Positions 28,698 through 37,964 of a DNA stretch of 64,000 nt are shown piece after piece (the stretch's first letter is position 1; each line of letters begins with the position of its first letter). The notes below the pieces were generated by a model. That model ran no database searches. It had not been told where the DNA came from and saw only the letters and a list, made by a program, of their open reading frames with translations. The stretch comes from Ectobacillus sp. JY-23 (GTDB taxonomy: Bacteria; Bacillota; Bacilli; Bacillales; Bacillaceae_G), in the NCBI RefSeq assembly GCF_023022965.1, contig NZ_CP095462.1, positions 2,294,001-2,358,000 on the forward strand, written 5' to 3'. A program made the position numbers and the translations under genes.

Positions 28698-30749
28698 ATG
28701 GAACTAATTGCAAATAAGGCCAAGTATATTCGTGCGTTTGTTATTATAAGCGTAACTGCTTCAATTATCATCGCCACAGGGATTTCCTTATTTATTATCG
28801 GTGCGAAAATTGCTGGCCCTCCGCCCGTTTCCGTCCCACAAACGACAGTATTTTATGCAAATGACGACTCTGTTATTGGACAAAGTCATACAGGACAGAA
28901 TCGACATTGGGTTTCGCTTGATGATATTTCTCCTTTTCTAAGGGAAGCTTCACTAGCAATTGAAGATCAGCGCTTTTATGACCATTACGGGTTCGATATG
29001 AAGAGAATTGCAGGCGCAGCTATTGCCGATTTAAAAGCAATGGCGATGGTACAGGGTGCAAGTACCATTACGCAGCAGTATGCTCGTAACTTATATTTAA
29101 GTCATGATAAAACGTGGAAGCGCAAGCTGATGGAGGCGCTTTATACGATTCGTCTAGAAGTAAACTACGATAAAGCTGAAATATTAGAAGGCTATTTAAA
29201 TACTATCTATTACGGGCACGGCGCTTACGGTATCGAGGCAGCCTCGCGCTTATATTTTAATAAGCATGCAAAAGACCTAACCTTAGCAGAAGCCAGCATG
29301 CTTGCCGGAATTCCAAAAGGCCCGAGCTACTACTCCCCTTATTTGAACGAAAATCGTGCGAAGCAAAGACAAAAGCTCATTCTAGCACAAATGCATGAGC
29401 AGGGCTTCATCACACAGCAGCAAGAAGATGCGGCAGGAGCTGAAAAACTAAAGCTGCAACCATTGAAGCCGCAGGAAGCATTAGAAATAGCCCCTTACTT
29501 TCAAGACGCCGTCCAGCAGGCTCTCGCCAACGATTTGCATATGGACGAGCAAACATTAGAACGCGGCGGGCTTCGAATTTATACCACACTAAACGTAAAG
29601 CTACAAGAAATTGCGGAACAAGCTGCCTCTATGATTCCAAGTTCTACAGAGCTTGAGACAGCGATTGTTGCCATGCACCCTAAAACAGGTGAAGTGCAGG
29701 CTCTTATCGGTGGACGCGACTATAAAAGAAGTCAATTCAACCGCGCCACACAAGCATATAGACAACCGGGTTCAACCATAAAGCCGCTTCTATATTATGC
29801 AGCCCTAGAACAAGGCTTTACACCGGCGACACGCTTAAAGAGCGAATATACAACCTTTTCCTTGTCGGATGGCGTATCAACCTATCAACCAACCAATTAT
29901 AAGAACTATTATGCTGAGGATTTTGTCACGATGGCGCAGGCTCTGGCAGTCTCAGATAATGTATATGCCGTCAAAACGCACATGTTTTTAGGAATGGATA
30001 AGCTCGTAAAAACCGCCAAGGAATTTGGAATTACGAGTGAGATGAAAGAAATTCCGTCGTTAGCGCTAGGCAGTGAGCCTGTAAAACCGCTTGAAATCAT
30101 TAATGCCTACGGTATGCTTGCCAATGGCGGTAAGCAAATTAAGCCAATCTTCATCCGACGCATTCTCGATAAAGATGGTACTGTTTTATACGATGCACAT
30201 GTGAAAAATAAGCAAGTTTTAAATAAAGATAACGCCTTTGTTGTAACTGAAATGATGACAGGCATGTTTAATAAAAAGCTGAGCGGCTATGCGACTGTTA
30301 CTGGTCAGGCAATTGCCGGCAAGCTATCGCGGTCATATGCGGGCAAATCCGGCTCAACAAAAACAGACAGCTGGATGATTGGCTTTACACCTCAGCTTGT
30401 TGCAGGGGTTTGGACTGGCTACGATCGAGAGAAAGAGCTAACAGATGCCGCTGAACAGCGCTACGCAAAGGAAATATGGGCTAAAATTATGGAGGAAGGT
30501 CTGGCAGAGGAGCCTGAAGAAACCTTTGAGAAAACATCGGGAACTGTTGCCCTTGATATTAACCCGCAAAATGGAAAAATCGCAACCAAAGGCTGCCCAA
30601 TCAAAGTAAAGATGTATTTTGTAAAAGGAACAGAGCCGACAGATCACTGCATGGAGCATCTCGATGGTACAGAAGATTTTAACAGCATGAAGATTAAAGC
30701 GAAGGAAGATGCGAAAAACGGCTGGTGGAAACGCTATATGCCATGGTAA
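28698..30749 (+). CDS. pbpG: Class A penicillin-binding protein (PbpG/PBP2d-like)
   Basis: Bifunctional peptidoglycan glycosyltransferase and transpeptidase, 683 residues. One N-terminal membrane anchor (about 11-36). The glycosyltransferase domain has IEDQRFYDHYGFD and QGASTITQQYARNLYL. The transpeptidase domain has the Ser-x-x-Lys motif at 359-362 (GSTIKP), the SDN motif in AVSDNVYA and KSGST near 547. The C-terminus has a Cys pair around GCPIKVKM. Its position next to ywhD and the spermidine genes matches pbpG (ywhE) of B. subtilis, a forespore-expressed enzyme for the germ-cell wall. ATG with TTGGGGGTCTCC upstream. Confidence 0.92.
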   Translation: MELIANKAKYIRAFVIISVTASIIIATGISLFIIGAKIAGPPPVSVPQTTVFYANDDSVIGQSHTGQNRHWVSLDDISPFLREASLAIEDQRFYDHYGFDMKRIAGAAIADLKAMAMVQGASTITQQYARNLYLSHDKTWKRKLMEALYTIRLEVNYDKAEILEGYLNTIYYGHGAYGIEAASRLYFNKHAKDLTLAEASMLAGIPKGPSYYSPYLNENRAKQRQKLILAQMHEQGFITQQQEDAAGAEKLKLQPLKPQEALEIAPYFQDAVQQALANDLHMDEQTLERGGLRIYTTLNVKLQEIAEQAASMIPSSTELETAIVAMHPKTGEVQALIGGRDYKRSQFNRATQAYRQPGSTIKPLLYYAALEQGFTPATRLKSEYTTFSLSDGVSTYQPTNYKNYYAEDFVTMAQALAVSDNVYAVKTHMFLGMDKLVKTAKEFGITSEMKEIPSLALGSEPVKPLEIINAYGMLANGGKQIKPIFIRRILDKDGTVLYDAHVKNKQVLNKDNAFVVTEMMTGMFNKKLSGYATVTGQAIAGKLSRSYAGKSGSTKTDSWMIGFTPQLVAGVWTGYDREKELTDAAEQRYAKEIWAKIMEEGLAEEPEETFEKTSGTVALDINPQNGKIATKGCPIKVKMYFVKGTEPTDHCMEHLDGTEDFNSMKIKAKEDAKNGWWKRYMPW

Positions 30750-30751
30750 TA

Positions 30752-30787
30752 CAAAAGGTCTCCGCAAAACTGCGGAGACCTTTTGTT
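30752..30787 (+). terminator. Terminator of pbpG
   Basis: A 15 bp perfect stem (30752-30766 with 30771-30785), AAAC loop, T tract within and after the 3' arm. Confidence 0.9.
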
Positions 30788-30966
30788 GTCCTAGTTTTTC
30801 CTGTAGATAGGTTCGTTTTTAGTTTACTGGAAATCTTACCTTTTCACAAGGTAAGAAAACAAGCTTTTTTAGATAGAGAGAAGAACGAAAACCTACGACG
30901 TAATCCCGGCGGATAAAACCAAATTATCAAATCAGTTGCTCTCGTATTTCTTCTCCGCACATCTAC

Positions 30967-31476
30967 TTATGCAAGTGCTTGTTTCAGTTCTTCCTTTGAT
31001 CTCTCCCACATGCCTGCATCGTGCTGCTGTAGAAATTCTCTCAGCACCTTTTTGGACTTTTCATCCATATAATCGACCATAATGTGTCGCTTTAAGGATT
31101 TATCCATTTTGTTCACATGTTCTGGCAATGATTTGTAACCGCGGCGGATTTCGCGGTCAACCGTCATTTCACAGGCTGTTACGCCCGCATAATAAGGACC
31201 CTCTGGTAAACGTTCAATTGTTACCCATACAAGCCAATATGGCTTTCCATTCGGCACTTCACCTTTCGTTGGCAAAAACTTAATGCCTTTTTCCACCACA
31301 CTGCGCGCATGCATTGCCCCCATATCAACGAAGGCAGTGCCCTCTTCCACATCTACAAAGACAGGTGACATATTTTCAAGGCTAAGCGCTCCAACGCCAA
31401 AACCACCGTGGCCGCTTGTAGAATCATCCTTAATAATATTGAAGCCAATTGCTTTCTTCTTTGGTTGTTCTTCCAT
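30967..31476 (-). CDS. ywhD: YwhD family protein
   Basis: 169-residue conserved Bacillaceae protein of unknown function; family length about 170. Recognised from GFNIIKDDSTSGHGGFGVGALSLENMSPVFVD in the N-terminal part and GPYYAGVTACEMTVDREIRRGYK in the middle. No signal or membrane segment. ATG with AGGAGGTTTTATAT. It follows ywhC by 15 nt in the same direction, so the two form an operon as in B. subtilis. Function unknown. Confidence 0.85.
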   Translation of the reverse strand: MEEQPKKKAIGFNIIKDDSTSGHGGFGVGALSLENMSPVFVDVEEGTAFVDMGAMHARSVVEKGIKFLPTKGEVPNGKPYWLVWVTIERLPEGPYYAGVTACEMTVDREIRRGYKSLPEHVNKMDKSLKRHIMVDYMDEKSKKVLREFLQQHDAGMWERSKEELKQALA

Positions 31477-31491
31477 ATATAAAACCTCCTA

Positions 31492-32160
31492 TTATCCGAA
31501 TATAGGTGCCAGTAATCTTTGTAATGTATCCAAGATATTTGGTACAACAACATTAAAGATTGGCTGAATTGTATATTGATCAAGTGGCGTTACAACCAAG
31601 ATCAAGAAAATAATAATACCGTAGTTTTCAAACTGTGTCATTTTAGCGCGGATGTTTGTCGGCATGAGGTCCTCCACAATGCGATAGCCATCCAACGGAG
31701 GAAGTGGCAACAGGTTGAACACGAACAACACAATATTTAATACAATGAAGATGTTAAAAAAGCGCGATAAAGTTTCTGTCACAGATTCCGGTACCATATC
31801 TACCACGCCAAAGCTAATTAACGCATACCAAATTGCTAAACCAATTGTCCCGAGTATTAAGTTGCTGACAGGACCGGCAACAGAAACTAAAATACCAGCA
31901 AGGCGCGGTTTTTTAAAGAAATACGGATTCACCGGAACAGGCCTTGCCCAACCGAAGCCAAGCAGTAAAATAGCCAGCGTTCCGACAATATCTAAATGTG
32001 CAAGCGGTGATAACGTGAGACGCCCTTGCTTTTGAGCTGTCGGATCCCCAAACTTATATGCTACATATGCATGGGCAAACTCATGGACGGACAAAGCGGC
32101 CGCAAGCGCCAGCAAAACCAACGGGATATCTTGAAGCGGATATGCGAAAAAGTGTTCCAT
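31492..32160 (-). CDS. ywhC: Site-2 protease family membrane metalloprotease (YwhC-like)
   Basis: Intramembrane zinc metalloprotease of the S2P/M50 family, 222 residues with about five to six hydrophobic segments. Zinc-binding HEFAH at 26-30, and the second metal-ligand motif NLLPLPPLDGYRIVEDL, family form NxxPxxxxDG. No PDZ domain, so it is the short form. The substrate is unknown. ATG with AGAGGAGATGAAG. First gene of ywhC-ywhD; divergent from ywhB. Confidence 0.9.
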   Translation of the reverse strand: MEHFFAYPLQDIPLVLLALAAALSVHEFAHAYVAYKFGDPTAQKQGRLTLSPLAHLDIVGTLAILLLGFGWARPVPVNPYFFKKPRLAGILVSVAGPVSNLILGTIGLAIWYALISFGVVDMVPESVTETLSRFFNIFIVLNIVLFVFNLLPLPPLDGYRIVEDLMPTNIRAKMTQFENYGIIIFLILVVTPLDQYTIQPIFNVVVPNILDTLQRLLAPIFG

Positions 32161-32277
32161 TCTTCATCTCCTCTATTCCAATATATTTATTTTTATCTAT
32201 ATCATACATTTTCTTGGGTGGAAGCGCTCCAAATTCGTTATAATAAGATTGTAATTTCATACAAAGGAGCGATACAT

Positions 32278-32463
32278 ATGCCATACGTAACGGTTAAAAT
32301 GCTGGAAGGTCGCACTGAAGAACAAAAGAAAGCTCTGGCAGAGAAGGTCACTGCAGCAGTAAGTGAAACAACTGGTGCACCAGCTGATAAGATTGTTGTG
32401 TTTATTGAAGAAATGTCTAAAAACCACTACGCAGTAGGCGGCAAGCGTCTAAGCGACGAGTAG
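32278..32463 (+). CDS. ywhB: 4-oxalocrotonate tautomerase family protein
   Basis: 61-residue tautomerase of the 4-OT family. Pro2, which becomes the N-terminus after Met removal, is the catalytic base. MPYVTVKMLEGRTEEQKK and the central Arg-equivalent region fit B. subtilis YwhB. Typical quaternary form is a hexamer. ATG follows AAAGGAGCGATACAT. The physiological substrate in Bacillus is not known. It ends in a hairpin shared with the convergent HD-domain gene. Confidence 0.92.
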   Translation: MPYVTVKMLEGRTEEQKKALAEKVTAAVSETTGAPADKIVVFIEEMSKNHYAVGGKRLSDE

Positions 32464-32469
32464 AAGCAC

Positions 32470-32494
32470 AGGCGCGCTATGCGCGCCTTATGCT
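32470..32494. terminator. Hairpin between convergent ywhB and ywfO
   Basis: AGGCGCGC (32470-32477) pairs with GCGCGCCT (32481-32488). T-rich flank is modest, so termination strength is uncertain. Confidence 0.6.
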
Positions 32495-33795
32495 TTTCCT
32501 TCCAGCAAAGAAATAATCTTCTCCTTCACTTTTCCCTTTTTACCATCCTCATAAATTAAATCATGCGGGTAAAACAGTTTTTGATCTGTGCGTTTTTTGC
32601 CTGTTATCGCTTCGACAATATCAGACTCCCTTGATAGCTCGCGAAGCTCACCATTTGGCATAAGCAGTAAAATTGGAAGTCGTTCCTCTTCTTCACCTGC
32701 GCGGTAGAAATCATAGGGCAAATCCGACGTTGAGTCCACCACAAGATAGTATTCCGGATCAATCCCTGCTTTTTTGAATAAGCTACTTAATTCCACCCAG
32801 TTATTCAAGCCATGTTGCTTTTCGATGAAGTCGACGTATTTAAACAGATTACGGTTCATAAAGCGGCGACATAAATCGCGCAAAATACCGTCTTCCTCCT
32901 CCTGCCACACTTGAAAATAGTAATACATAATATTTTCATCTAATTTCAGGTAATCTTCAAGTGTCACTTCTTCCTTAAATAGCGAGTAAAAGTGAACAGG
33001 TTCATATTTAAAAGTATAGTACTGACTGTGTAAAGCCTTCGCACGATGCAAAATTTTCGTTAAAATCACTTCTGCACTTCTTGTGACAGGATGGAAATAC
33101 ACTTGCCAATACATTTGATAACGGCTCATAATGTAATGCTCTACCGCATGCATACCACTCGCCTTAATAACAACCTGATCACCTTGCGGTCGCATCACAC
33201 GCAGGATACGCTCCATATCAAAATTACCATAGCTAACCCCTGTAAAGTATGCGTCACGAAGCAAATAATCCATTCGATCGGCATCAATTTGACTAGAAAT
33301 CATACTGATAGCCAGTTTATTATCAGAGGTCTTCGCAATCACATCCGACACGCGCTGCGGAAAATCCGAACCGACGCGGCGCAACACGCGATTGACTTCG
33401 GTATCCCCTAAAATAATTCGCTGTGTAAACTTTTCATGATTTAAGTGAAATACCTTCTCAAACGAATGCGAAAACGGTCCGTGTCCCAAATCATGTAAAA
33501 GTGCGGCACATAAGCAAAGCAAGCGATCCTCCGCATTCCAATGTGGTTTGCCGTCAAATACATCGTCAATCATACGGCGCACAATCTCATACACACCTAA
33601 AGAATGATTAAAACGGCTTTGTTCAGCACCGTGAAATGTATAAAAGGTTGTACCGAGCTGTTTGATGCGGCGCAGTCTTTGAAATTCCGATGTTCCAATT
33701 AAATCCCAGATGACTTTATCACGAACTTGGACATACTTATGTACAGGGTCTTTGAACACCTTTTTTTCATCCAGTTTGCCGTTTGTATATACCAA
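32488..33795 (-). CDS. ywfO: HD-domain phosphohydrolase (YwfO-like)
   Basis: 435-residue HD superfamily protein related to deoxyguanosinetriphosphate triphosphohydrolases. The N-terminal DPVHKYVQVRDKVIWDLIGTSEFQRLRRIKQLG is typical of this subfamily, followed by FNHSLGVYE, the HD pair in AALLHDLGHGPFSHSFE, and the downstream Asp in SSQIDADRMDYLLRD. Probably hydrolyses (d)NTPs; the exact activity is unproven here. Start is a TTG at 33793-33795 with AAAGGAGGAGCTTCC directly upstream; no ATG fits as well. Confidence 0.88.
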   Translation of the reverse strand: MVYTNGKLDEKKVFKDPVHKYVQVRDKVIWDLIGTSEFQRLRRIKQLGTTFYTFHGAEQSRFNHSLGVYEIVRRMIDDVFDGKPHWNAEDRLLCLCAALLHDLGHGPFSHSFEKVFHLNHEKFTQRIILGDTEVNRVLRRVGSDFPQRVSDVIAKTSDNKLAISMISSQIDADRMDYLLRDAYFTGVSYGNFDMERILRVMRPQGDQVVIKASGMHAVEHYIMSRYQMYWQVYFHPVTRSAEVILTKILHRAKALHSQYYTFKYEPVHFYSLFKEEVTLEDYLKLDENIMYYYFQVWQEEEDGILRDLCRRFMNRNLFKYVDFIEKQHGLNNWVELSSLFKKAGIDPEYYLVVDSTSDLPYDFYRAGEEEERLPILLLMPNGELRELSRESDIVEAITGKKRTDQKLFYPHDLIYEDGKKGKVKEKIISLLEGKA

Positions 33796-33831
33796 GGAAG
33801 CTCCTCCTTTAGGCTGTGATATCTATATTAT

Positions 33832-33866
33832 ATACAAAAAGCACTTCTTTTGTATAAGAAGTGCTT
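33832..33866 (-). terminator. Terminator of the DUF1450 gene
   Basis: AAGCACTTCTT (33839-33849) pairs with AAGAAGTGCTT (33856-33866), followed on the minus strand by UUUUUG, just past the stop. Confidence 0.88.
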
Positions 33867-33870
33867 AGCT

Positions 33871-34095
33871 TTATTTACCTAGCTTGTCTTCAATTTTCTT
33901 AATGAGCTCGTCCTCGTTTGGTGCTGCTACCGGACGATTATTAACAAACGCAAAGGATTTTTTACGTCCTGGTCCGCAATATGACTGACAGCCAATTTTA
34001 ATATCAGCATCTGCATCTACCTTTTTAAGGCGCGGTAGCAATGTTTTCAAGTTCGTTGCTTGACAATCATCGCATACACGAAATTCATTTCCCAT
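33871..34095 (-). CDS. DUF1450 family protein
   Basis: 74-residue YuzB-like protein. Cysteines in [11 protein letters not shown] (CxxC) and [21 protein letters not shown] suggest a thioredoxin-like ferredoxin fold of unknown role. I chose the ATG at 34093-34095, which has AGAAGGG 9 nt upstream; a more upstream ATG sits directly on the binding site. Transcribed alone and ended by its own terminator. A full-length MITE-like element lies upstream (34189-34368). Confidence 0.85.
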   Translation of the reverse strand: MGNEFRVCDDCQATNLKTLLPRLKKVDADADIKIGCQSYCGPGRKKSFAFVNNRPVAAPNEDELIKKIEDKLGK

Positions 34096-34188
34096 ATTGT
34101 ACATCCCTTCTCTATCACAAACTTTTACTACATAGTATTTACCATTTATAGCGGTACAAGTAGAAAACCAACATTCTTTTTAGATAAG

Positions 34189-34368
34189 GGCTGTGTTAAA
34201 GCCTAATGTTGATCATTTGCACTTGTTGATGGGAGTGAAGGTGAGACTCCTGCGGGAAAAGCTAGTCAAAGGGAGACCCCGCAGGCGCATAGCGCTGAGG
34301 AGGCTCCCTGACCACCCGCGGAAAGCGAACCCCCGTAACGGAAATCAACAATAAACTTTAACAGAGCC
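34189..34368. repeat. MITE-like intergenic element, complete copy with target duplication
   Basis: 180 bp reference copy. Ends GGCTGTGTTAAAGCCTAATG and the reverse complement of GGCTCTGTTAAAGTTTATTG form about 25 bp terminal inverted repeats. Flanking octamers TAGATAAG (34181-34188) and TAGATAAA (34369-34376) match at 7 of 8 positions, as expected for a target-site duplication. The interior folds into strong hairpins (CTGCGGG with CCCGCAG; GGGAG with CTCCC; GCGCATAGCGC). Confidence 0.9.
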
Positions 34369-34376
34369 TAGATAAA

Positions 34377-34650
34377 AAAGAAAATGGATGGCGTTTTCGT
34401 TTCTTAATCATCCATATGTCGGAAGAACCACATGTACTTTATATCTTATCTGGTTTGTATCAACAAAATTGCAGGTGTTTATTTTCGCATCTTGGAGATA
34501 ATACAAAAGGTATTGTACCTTTCTTTTAGATGTCATGCAAGTAGCGCAGAGTAATCTACCATTTTTATGAAAGGTTTGTATAAATCATATGGATTTTGTC
34601 CATTCTAAAAATAGTAAATTATAAATTCGATGAACTAGGGAGATGAATCT
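34377..34650. other. Leader region of rsfA
   Basis: AT-rich, no gene seen. Contains the small hairpin AAAGGTA-TTG-TACCTTT (34506-34522) followed by CTTTT, possibly a weak terminator or attenuator, and the GGGAGATG binding site of rsfA. A sigma-F promoter is expected but not convincingly located. Confidence 0.4.
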
Positions 34651-35319
34651 ATGAAAGTAAGACAAGATGCTTGGACTGAAGAAGACGATTTATTGCTTGC
34701 GGAGACTGTTTTGCGCCATGTTCGTGAGGGTAGTACACAGCTAAACGCATTTGAAGAAGTAGGAGATAAACTGAATCGTACCTCTGCTGCGTGCGGATTT
34801 CGCTGGAATGCTGTTGTTCGCTACACATACGATCAGGCCTTACAAATGGCTAAAAAGCACCGAAAAGAGAGAATGAGAGCGGCAGGCGGCGAACAAGCGA
34901 AAAAACGACTGCTATATAAGCCTCCCGTATCGGCCTTTACCGCACCAATTGATGAAGATATGGAAAGCTTTGAGGAAACTGTATCTGCAATGCCGCGCTA
35001 TTCTGGTGGACAGCTTACAATGGCGGATGTGATTCAGTTTTTGCAAACAGTCGGTGGTAGCGGAGCCAAAGCCGAGGCATTGCAGAGAGAGAATGAGAGA
35101 CTTAAACGTGAAGCAGCCGAACTTGCTCGCCAAAATCAAGAGCTTGCACATAAAATCAATCAAATGGAACAGCAATCTACAACGATTCAAGAAGACTACG
35201 AAACCATCTTAAAGATTATGAATCGTGCGCGTCAGATTGCATTGATTGAAGACGAAGAACGATCTACGACAAGCTTCCGAATGGATCGTAACGGCAATCT
35301 CGAGAAGATTGCTGAGTAA
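34651..35319 (+). CDS. rsfA: RsfA family prespore-specific transcription factor
   Basis: 222-residue DNA-binding protein that in B. subtilis modulates sigma-F-dependent transcription in the forespore. The N-terminal Myb/SANT-like domain (about 1-70) has [24 protein letters not shown], followed by [25 protein letters not shown] linker leads to a coiled coil (about 140-185) rich in Glu, Lys and Gln ([17 protein letters not shown]). ATG with TAGGGAGATGAATCT. Monocistronic with a good terminator. Confidence 0.88.
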   Translation: MKVRQDAWTEEDDLLLAETVLRHVREGSTQLNAFEEVGDKLNRTSAACGFRWNAVVRYTYDQALQMAKKHRKERMRAAGGEQAKKRLLYKPPVSAFTAPIDEDMESFEETVSAMPRYSGGQLTMADVIQFLQTVGGSGAKAEALQRENERLKREAAELARQNQELAHKINQMEQQSTTIQEDYETILKIMNRARQIALIEDEERSTTSFRMDRNGNLEKIAE

Positions 35320-35404
35320 GAATTTATCCCAAAAAGAAGAACAAACATTGTGTATTTCTAGTTCAAAATAACAATTATTTCTAGATATACAGAAAACGTT
35401 TTAC

Positions 35405-35430
35405 AAACCGCGCATTATGCGCGGTTTTTT
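35405..35430 (+). terminator. Terminator downstream of rsfA
   Basis: AAACCGCGCA (35405-35414) pairs with TGCGCGGTTT (35418-35427), followed by TTT. Confidence 0.85.
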
Positions 35431-35481
35431 ATTTATCTATTTTGCTGAAATGTTAGAATTTAATAATTTAAACTATACTAC

Positions 35482-35540
35482 TTGCTTTTATATATTTATA
35501 GGTGTATATTAATTGACGTATCAAACATTGACATGTCAAT
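35482..35540 (+). promoter_or_regulatory. Promoter and tandem MarR-type operators
   Basis: -35 TTGCTT (35482-35487), 17 nt spacer, -10 TATATT (35505-35510). Directly downstream lie two related palindromes: TTGACGTATCAA (35513-35524, imperfect) and ATTGACATGTCAAT (35527-35540, perfect). Their centres are about 15 bp apart at the expected transcription start, as for autorepression by the MarR protein encoded next. Confidence 0.7.
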
Positions 35541-35568
35541 TATTTAACCAAAGGTTTGGAGGTAACGC

Positions 35569-36009
35569 GTGCCGCATTCAAAAGAAATAGATATTTTAAA
35601 CGAGCTAAAAGCATTAAAGGTTCAGCTGGAAACCACGTTTGAAAAATGCACAGGCGTCAGTCAATCGCGCTTAGAGATCTTAAATCAGTTGTTTCAATCA
35701 GAAGAACTCAGTCAATCTCAGCTGCAAAAAACACTGCAGATTGACAATGCAGCGATCACTCGTCACCTTAAACAACTCGAAGCGAGCGGAAGAATTACAC
35801 GCCGAAAAAGCGATGCGGATAATCGCATTACTCTTGTAAAGTTAACACCTCAAGCAAGACAGGAAATGGCTTCGTTATGGGACGAGAAGGTTGATTTTGT
35901 AACTAATATGCTGGAAGGTTTTTCTCCTGAAGAGATTGATATAACCCTTCAGCTGTTACAGCGCATTGGAACTAACATTGCCAAAATAAAAGCAGAACGC
36001 AGTTTATAA
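35569..36009 (+). CDS. MarR family transcriptional regulator
   Basis: 146-residue winged-helix regulator. The recognition region is SQSQLQKTLQIDNAAITRHLKQLEASGRITRRKSDADNRITLVKLT split over helix and wing (about residues 47-95), with the usual DxR wing motif (DADNR). The GTG start at 35569 follows TTTGGAGGTAACGC. It is first in an operon with a nitroreductase and an antibiotic-biosynthesis-type monooxygenase, 17 nt and 27 nt spacings. By context it likely senses an electrophile, quinone or phenolic compound; that is inference. Confidence 0.92.
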   Translation: MPHSKEIDILNELKALKVQLETTFEKCTGVSQSRLEILNQLFQSEELSQSQLQKTLQIDNAAITRHLKQLEASGRITRRKSDADNRITLVKLTPQARQEMASLWDEKVDFVTNMLEGFSPEEIDITLQLLQRIGTNIAKIKAERSL

Positions 36010-36025
36010 AAAGGGGAGAACAACC

Positions 36026-36664
36026 ATGACAAACACAACTTTGCTTAATGATTTTAATACAATTGTAAAAGGTCGACGTTCCGTTCGTAAATACGATACA
36101 AACGTAAAAATTTCAAAAGAAGAAATGACACAAATTATTGAAACTGCAACGCTAGCGCCTTCTTCTGTTAACATGCAGCCTTGGCGTTTTGTTGTAATCG
36201 AGAGTCCGGAAGCAAAAGCAACACTTGCCCCTTTAGCACGCTTTAATCAATTACAAGTAGAAACGTCTTCTGCAATGATTGCGCTATTCGGCGATCTAAA
36301 TAACTTCGACTACGCAGAAGAAATCTACGGCCGCGCTGTTGAGCTTGGTTACATGCCGGCTGAGGTAAAAGAGCGTCAGCTAGAAGCGATTGGCGGCTTA
36401 TATGCTAATGTAACACCAGAGCAAATGAAGGATATCGTACTAATCGATGGTGGCTTAGTAGCTATGCAATTTATGCTAGCTGCACGTGCACACGGTTATG
36501 ATACTTGCCCAATTGGTGGCTTTGAAAAAGATCAAATTGCAGAAGCTTTTGGTATGGAAAAAGACCGTTACGTTCCGGTTATGCTTATCTCCATCGGTAA
36601 AGCAGAAGAAGCAGGTTATCAATCTGTACGCCTTCCTGTTGACCGCGTAGCAGAGTGGAAATAA
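36026..36664 (+). CDS. Nitroreductase family protein
   Basis: 212-residue FMN-dependent NAD(P)H oxidoreductase. RRSVRKYDTN near the start and LAPSSVNMQPWRFVVIE bind FMN phosphate; the C-terminal CPIGGFEKDQIAEAFGM and VPVMLISIGK complete the fold. ATG with AAAAGGGGAGAACAACC. Second gene of the MarR operon. Such enzymes reduce nitro-aromatics or quinones; the natural substrate is unknown. Confidence 0.92.
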   Translation: MTNTTLLNDFNTIVKGRRSVRKYDTNVKISKEEMTQIIETATLAPSSVNMQPWRFVVIESPEAKATLAPLARFNQLQVETSSAMIALFGDLNNFDYAEEIYGRAVELGYMPAEVKERQLEAIGGLYANVTPEQMKDIVLIDGGLVAMQFMLAARAHGYDTCPIGGFEKDQIAEAFGMEKDRYVPVMLISIGKAEEAGYQSVRLPVDRVAEWK

Positions 36665-36690
36665 TAAAACTTATGAAGGAAGTGGCTACC

Positions 36691-36984
36691 ATGATTATTA
36701 TTCATGCAACCTTAACTATTGATGCAACAAAAGAAGCTCTATTTTTACAAGAAATCACTCCGTTATTAGAAGCATCTCGTGCTGAAGAAGGAAACATTTC
36801 CTACACATTAACGAAAAATGCACAAAAAGAAAATGAGTTTATCATGGTAGAAGCATGGAAGGATCTACGTGCTGTTTCTGCACATAACACAAGCGCTCAC
36901 TTTACTACTTTCTCCGAGAGTGCCAAGGACTTTGTCATTGCACCAATTGAACTAAAAATGTATGAAGCAAGTACATTAAAGTAA
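36691..36984 (+). CDS. Antibiotic biosynthesis monooxygenase (ABM) domain protein
   Basis: 97-residue dimeric ferredoxin-like ABM protein, similar to YgiN-type quinol monooxygenases. Family features: EGNISYTLTKNAQKENEFIMVEAWKDL split around residues 39-65 and AHNTSAHFTTF with the conserved His. The ATG at 36691 has GAAGGAAGTGG upstream. Third gene of the MarR operon, consistent with a small quinone/electrophile detoxification unit together with the nitroreductase. A strong terminator follows. Confidence 0.88.
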   Translation: MIIIHATLTIDATKEALFLQEITPLLEASRAEEGNISYTLTKNAQKENEFIMVEAWKDLRAVSAHNTSAHFTTFSESAKDFVIAPIELKMYEASTLK

Positions 36985-36987
36985 TAT

Positions 36988-37026
36988 AAAAACAGCTTGC
37001 AGGGATAACCTGCAAGCTGTTTTTAT
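36988..37026 (+). terminator. Terminator of the MarR operon
   Basis: A 16 bp perfect stem (36988-37003 with 37009-37024), GATAA loop and T tract. Confidence 0.92.
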
Positions 37027-37093
37027 ATATGCAATGAATGCTATAATATACATATCAGTCATGTTAATTTGTAGAACGTAAGGAGTTTGTCTT

Positions 37094-37927
37094 ATGAGTC
37101 ATATAGATATTTTAAAACAACCCGAGTGGCGCATTATCGACCAGTCGAGTATGGGACCGCAATTTCATGCGCTTCAGTCCTTCGCGATGGACGACACGCT
37201 GTGTACGGTGGTCGGCAGCGGAGATTCACCCGCTACGATGCGCTCTTGGGTGCATCACGATACAATTGTACTGGGCATTCAAGATACGCGACTGCCTCAC
37301 CTACAAGAAGGCATCTCCCTGCTTAAGGAACGCGGCTATCACGTGATTGTACGCAACTCCGGCGGATTAGCGGTTGTATTGGATGAGGGCGTGCTGAATG
37401 TTTCATTAATTCTGCGCGAGTCTGAGAAAGGTATTGATATTAATTTAGGCTACGATGCCATGTATAGCTTGATTCAGCATATGCTTCGCGATTTTCCGGC
37501 TATGATTGAGGCTAAAGAAATAGTGGGCTCTTACTGCCCTGGCAGCTATGACTTAAGTATTAACAATCAAAAGTTCGCAGGTATCTCCCAGCGCCGCATC
37601 CGCGGCGGCATTGCCGTACAAATCTACCTATGCGCGGATGGCAGCGGCTCAGAGCGTGCACAGACCATTCGCGACTTTTATGATATTGCCTTGCAAAATG
37701 AAGAAACTAAATTTACATTCCCAACCATTGTACCAGAAACGATGGCATCCCTATCCGAACTGCTTGGGCAGCACATTACGGTGCAGGATTTAATGCTTCG
37801 TCTGTTTCAGTCCCTGCAAAGCATGGGAAGTGGCTTGCGCGCACAGGCGCTCTCTCCACAGGAGGCAGAATTATATGAGCATCATTTGCTGCGCGTGATG
37901 GAACGGAATAATAAGGTGCTTGTATAG
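37094..37927 (+). CDS. lipL: Octanoyl-[GcvH]:protein N-octanoyltransferase LipL
   Basis: 277-residue amidotransferase that moves octanoyl groups from GcvH to the E2 subunits of ketoacid dehydrogenases in the Bacillus lipoate pathway. It belongs to the biotin/lipoate ligase fold. The probable catalytic Cys148 lies in [10 protein letters not shown], with K160 in [30 protein letters not shown] marks the substrate pocket. ATG with GTAAGGAGTTTGTCTT. Corresponds to ywfL of B. subtilis and likewise sits beside pta. Confidence 0.92.
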   Translation: MSHIDILKQPEWRIIDQSSMGPQFHALQSFAMDDTLCTVVGSGDSPATMRSWVHHDTIVLGIQDTRLPHLQEGISLLKERGYHVIVRNSGGLAVVLDEGVLNVSLILRESEKGIDINLGYDAMYSLIQHMLRDFPAMIEAKEIVGSYCPGSYDLSINNQKFAGISQRRIRGGIAVQIYLCADGSGSERAQTIRDFYDIALQNEETKFTFPTIVPETMASLSELLGQHITVQDLMLRLFQSLQSMGSGLRAQALSPQEAELYEHHLLRVMERNNKVLV

Positions 37928-37957
37928 AAAAAGAGACTGCGACGCAGCCTCTTTTTT
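37928..37957. terminator. Shared terminator of lipL and pta
   Basis: AAAAAGAG and CTGC on the left pair with GCAG and CTCTTTTT on the right, with one mismatch; A and T tracts on the two sides allow termination from both convergent genes. Confidence 0.8.
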
Positions 37958-37964
37958 ATTACAC

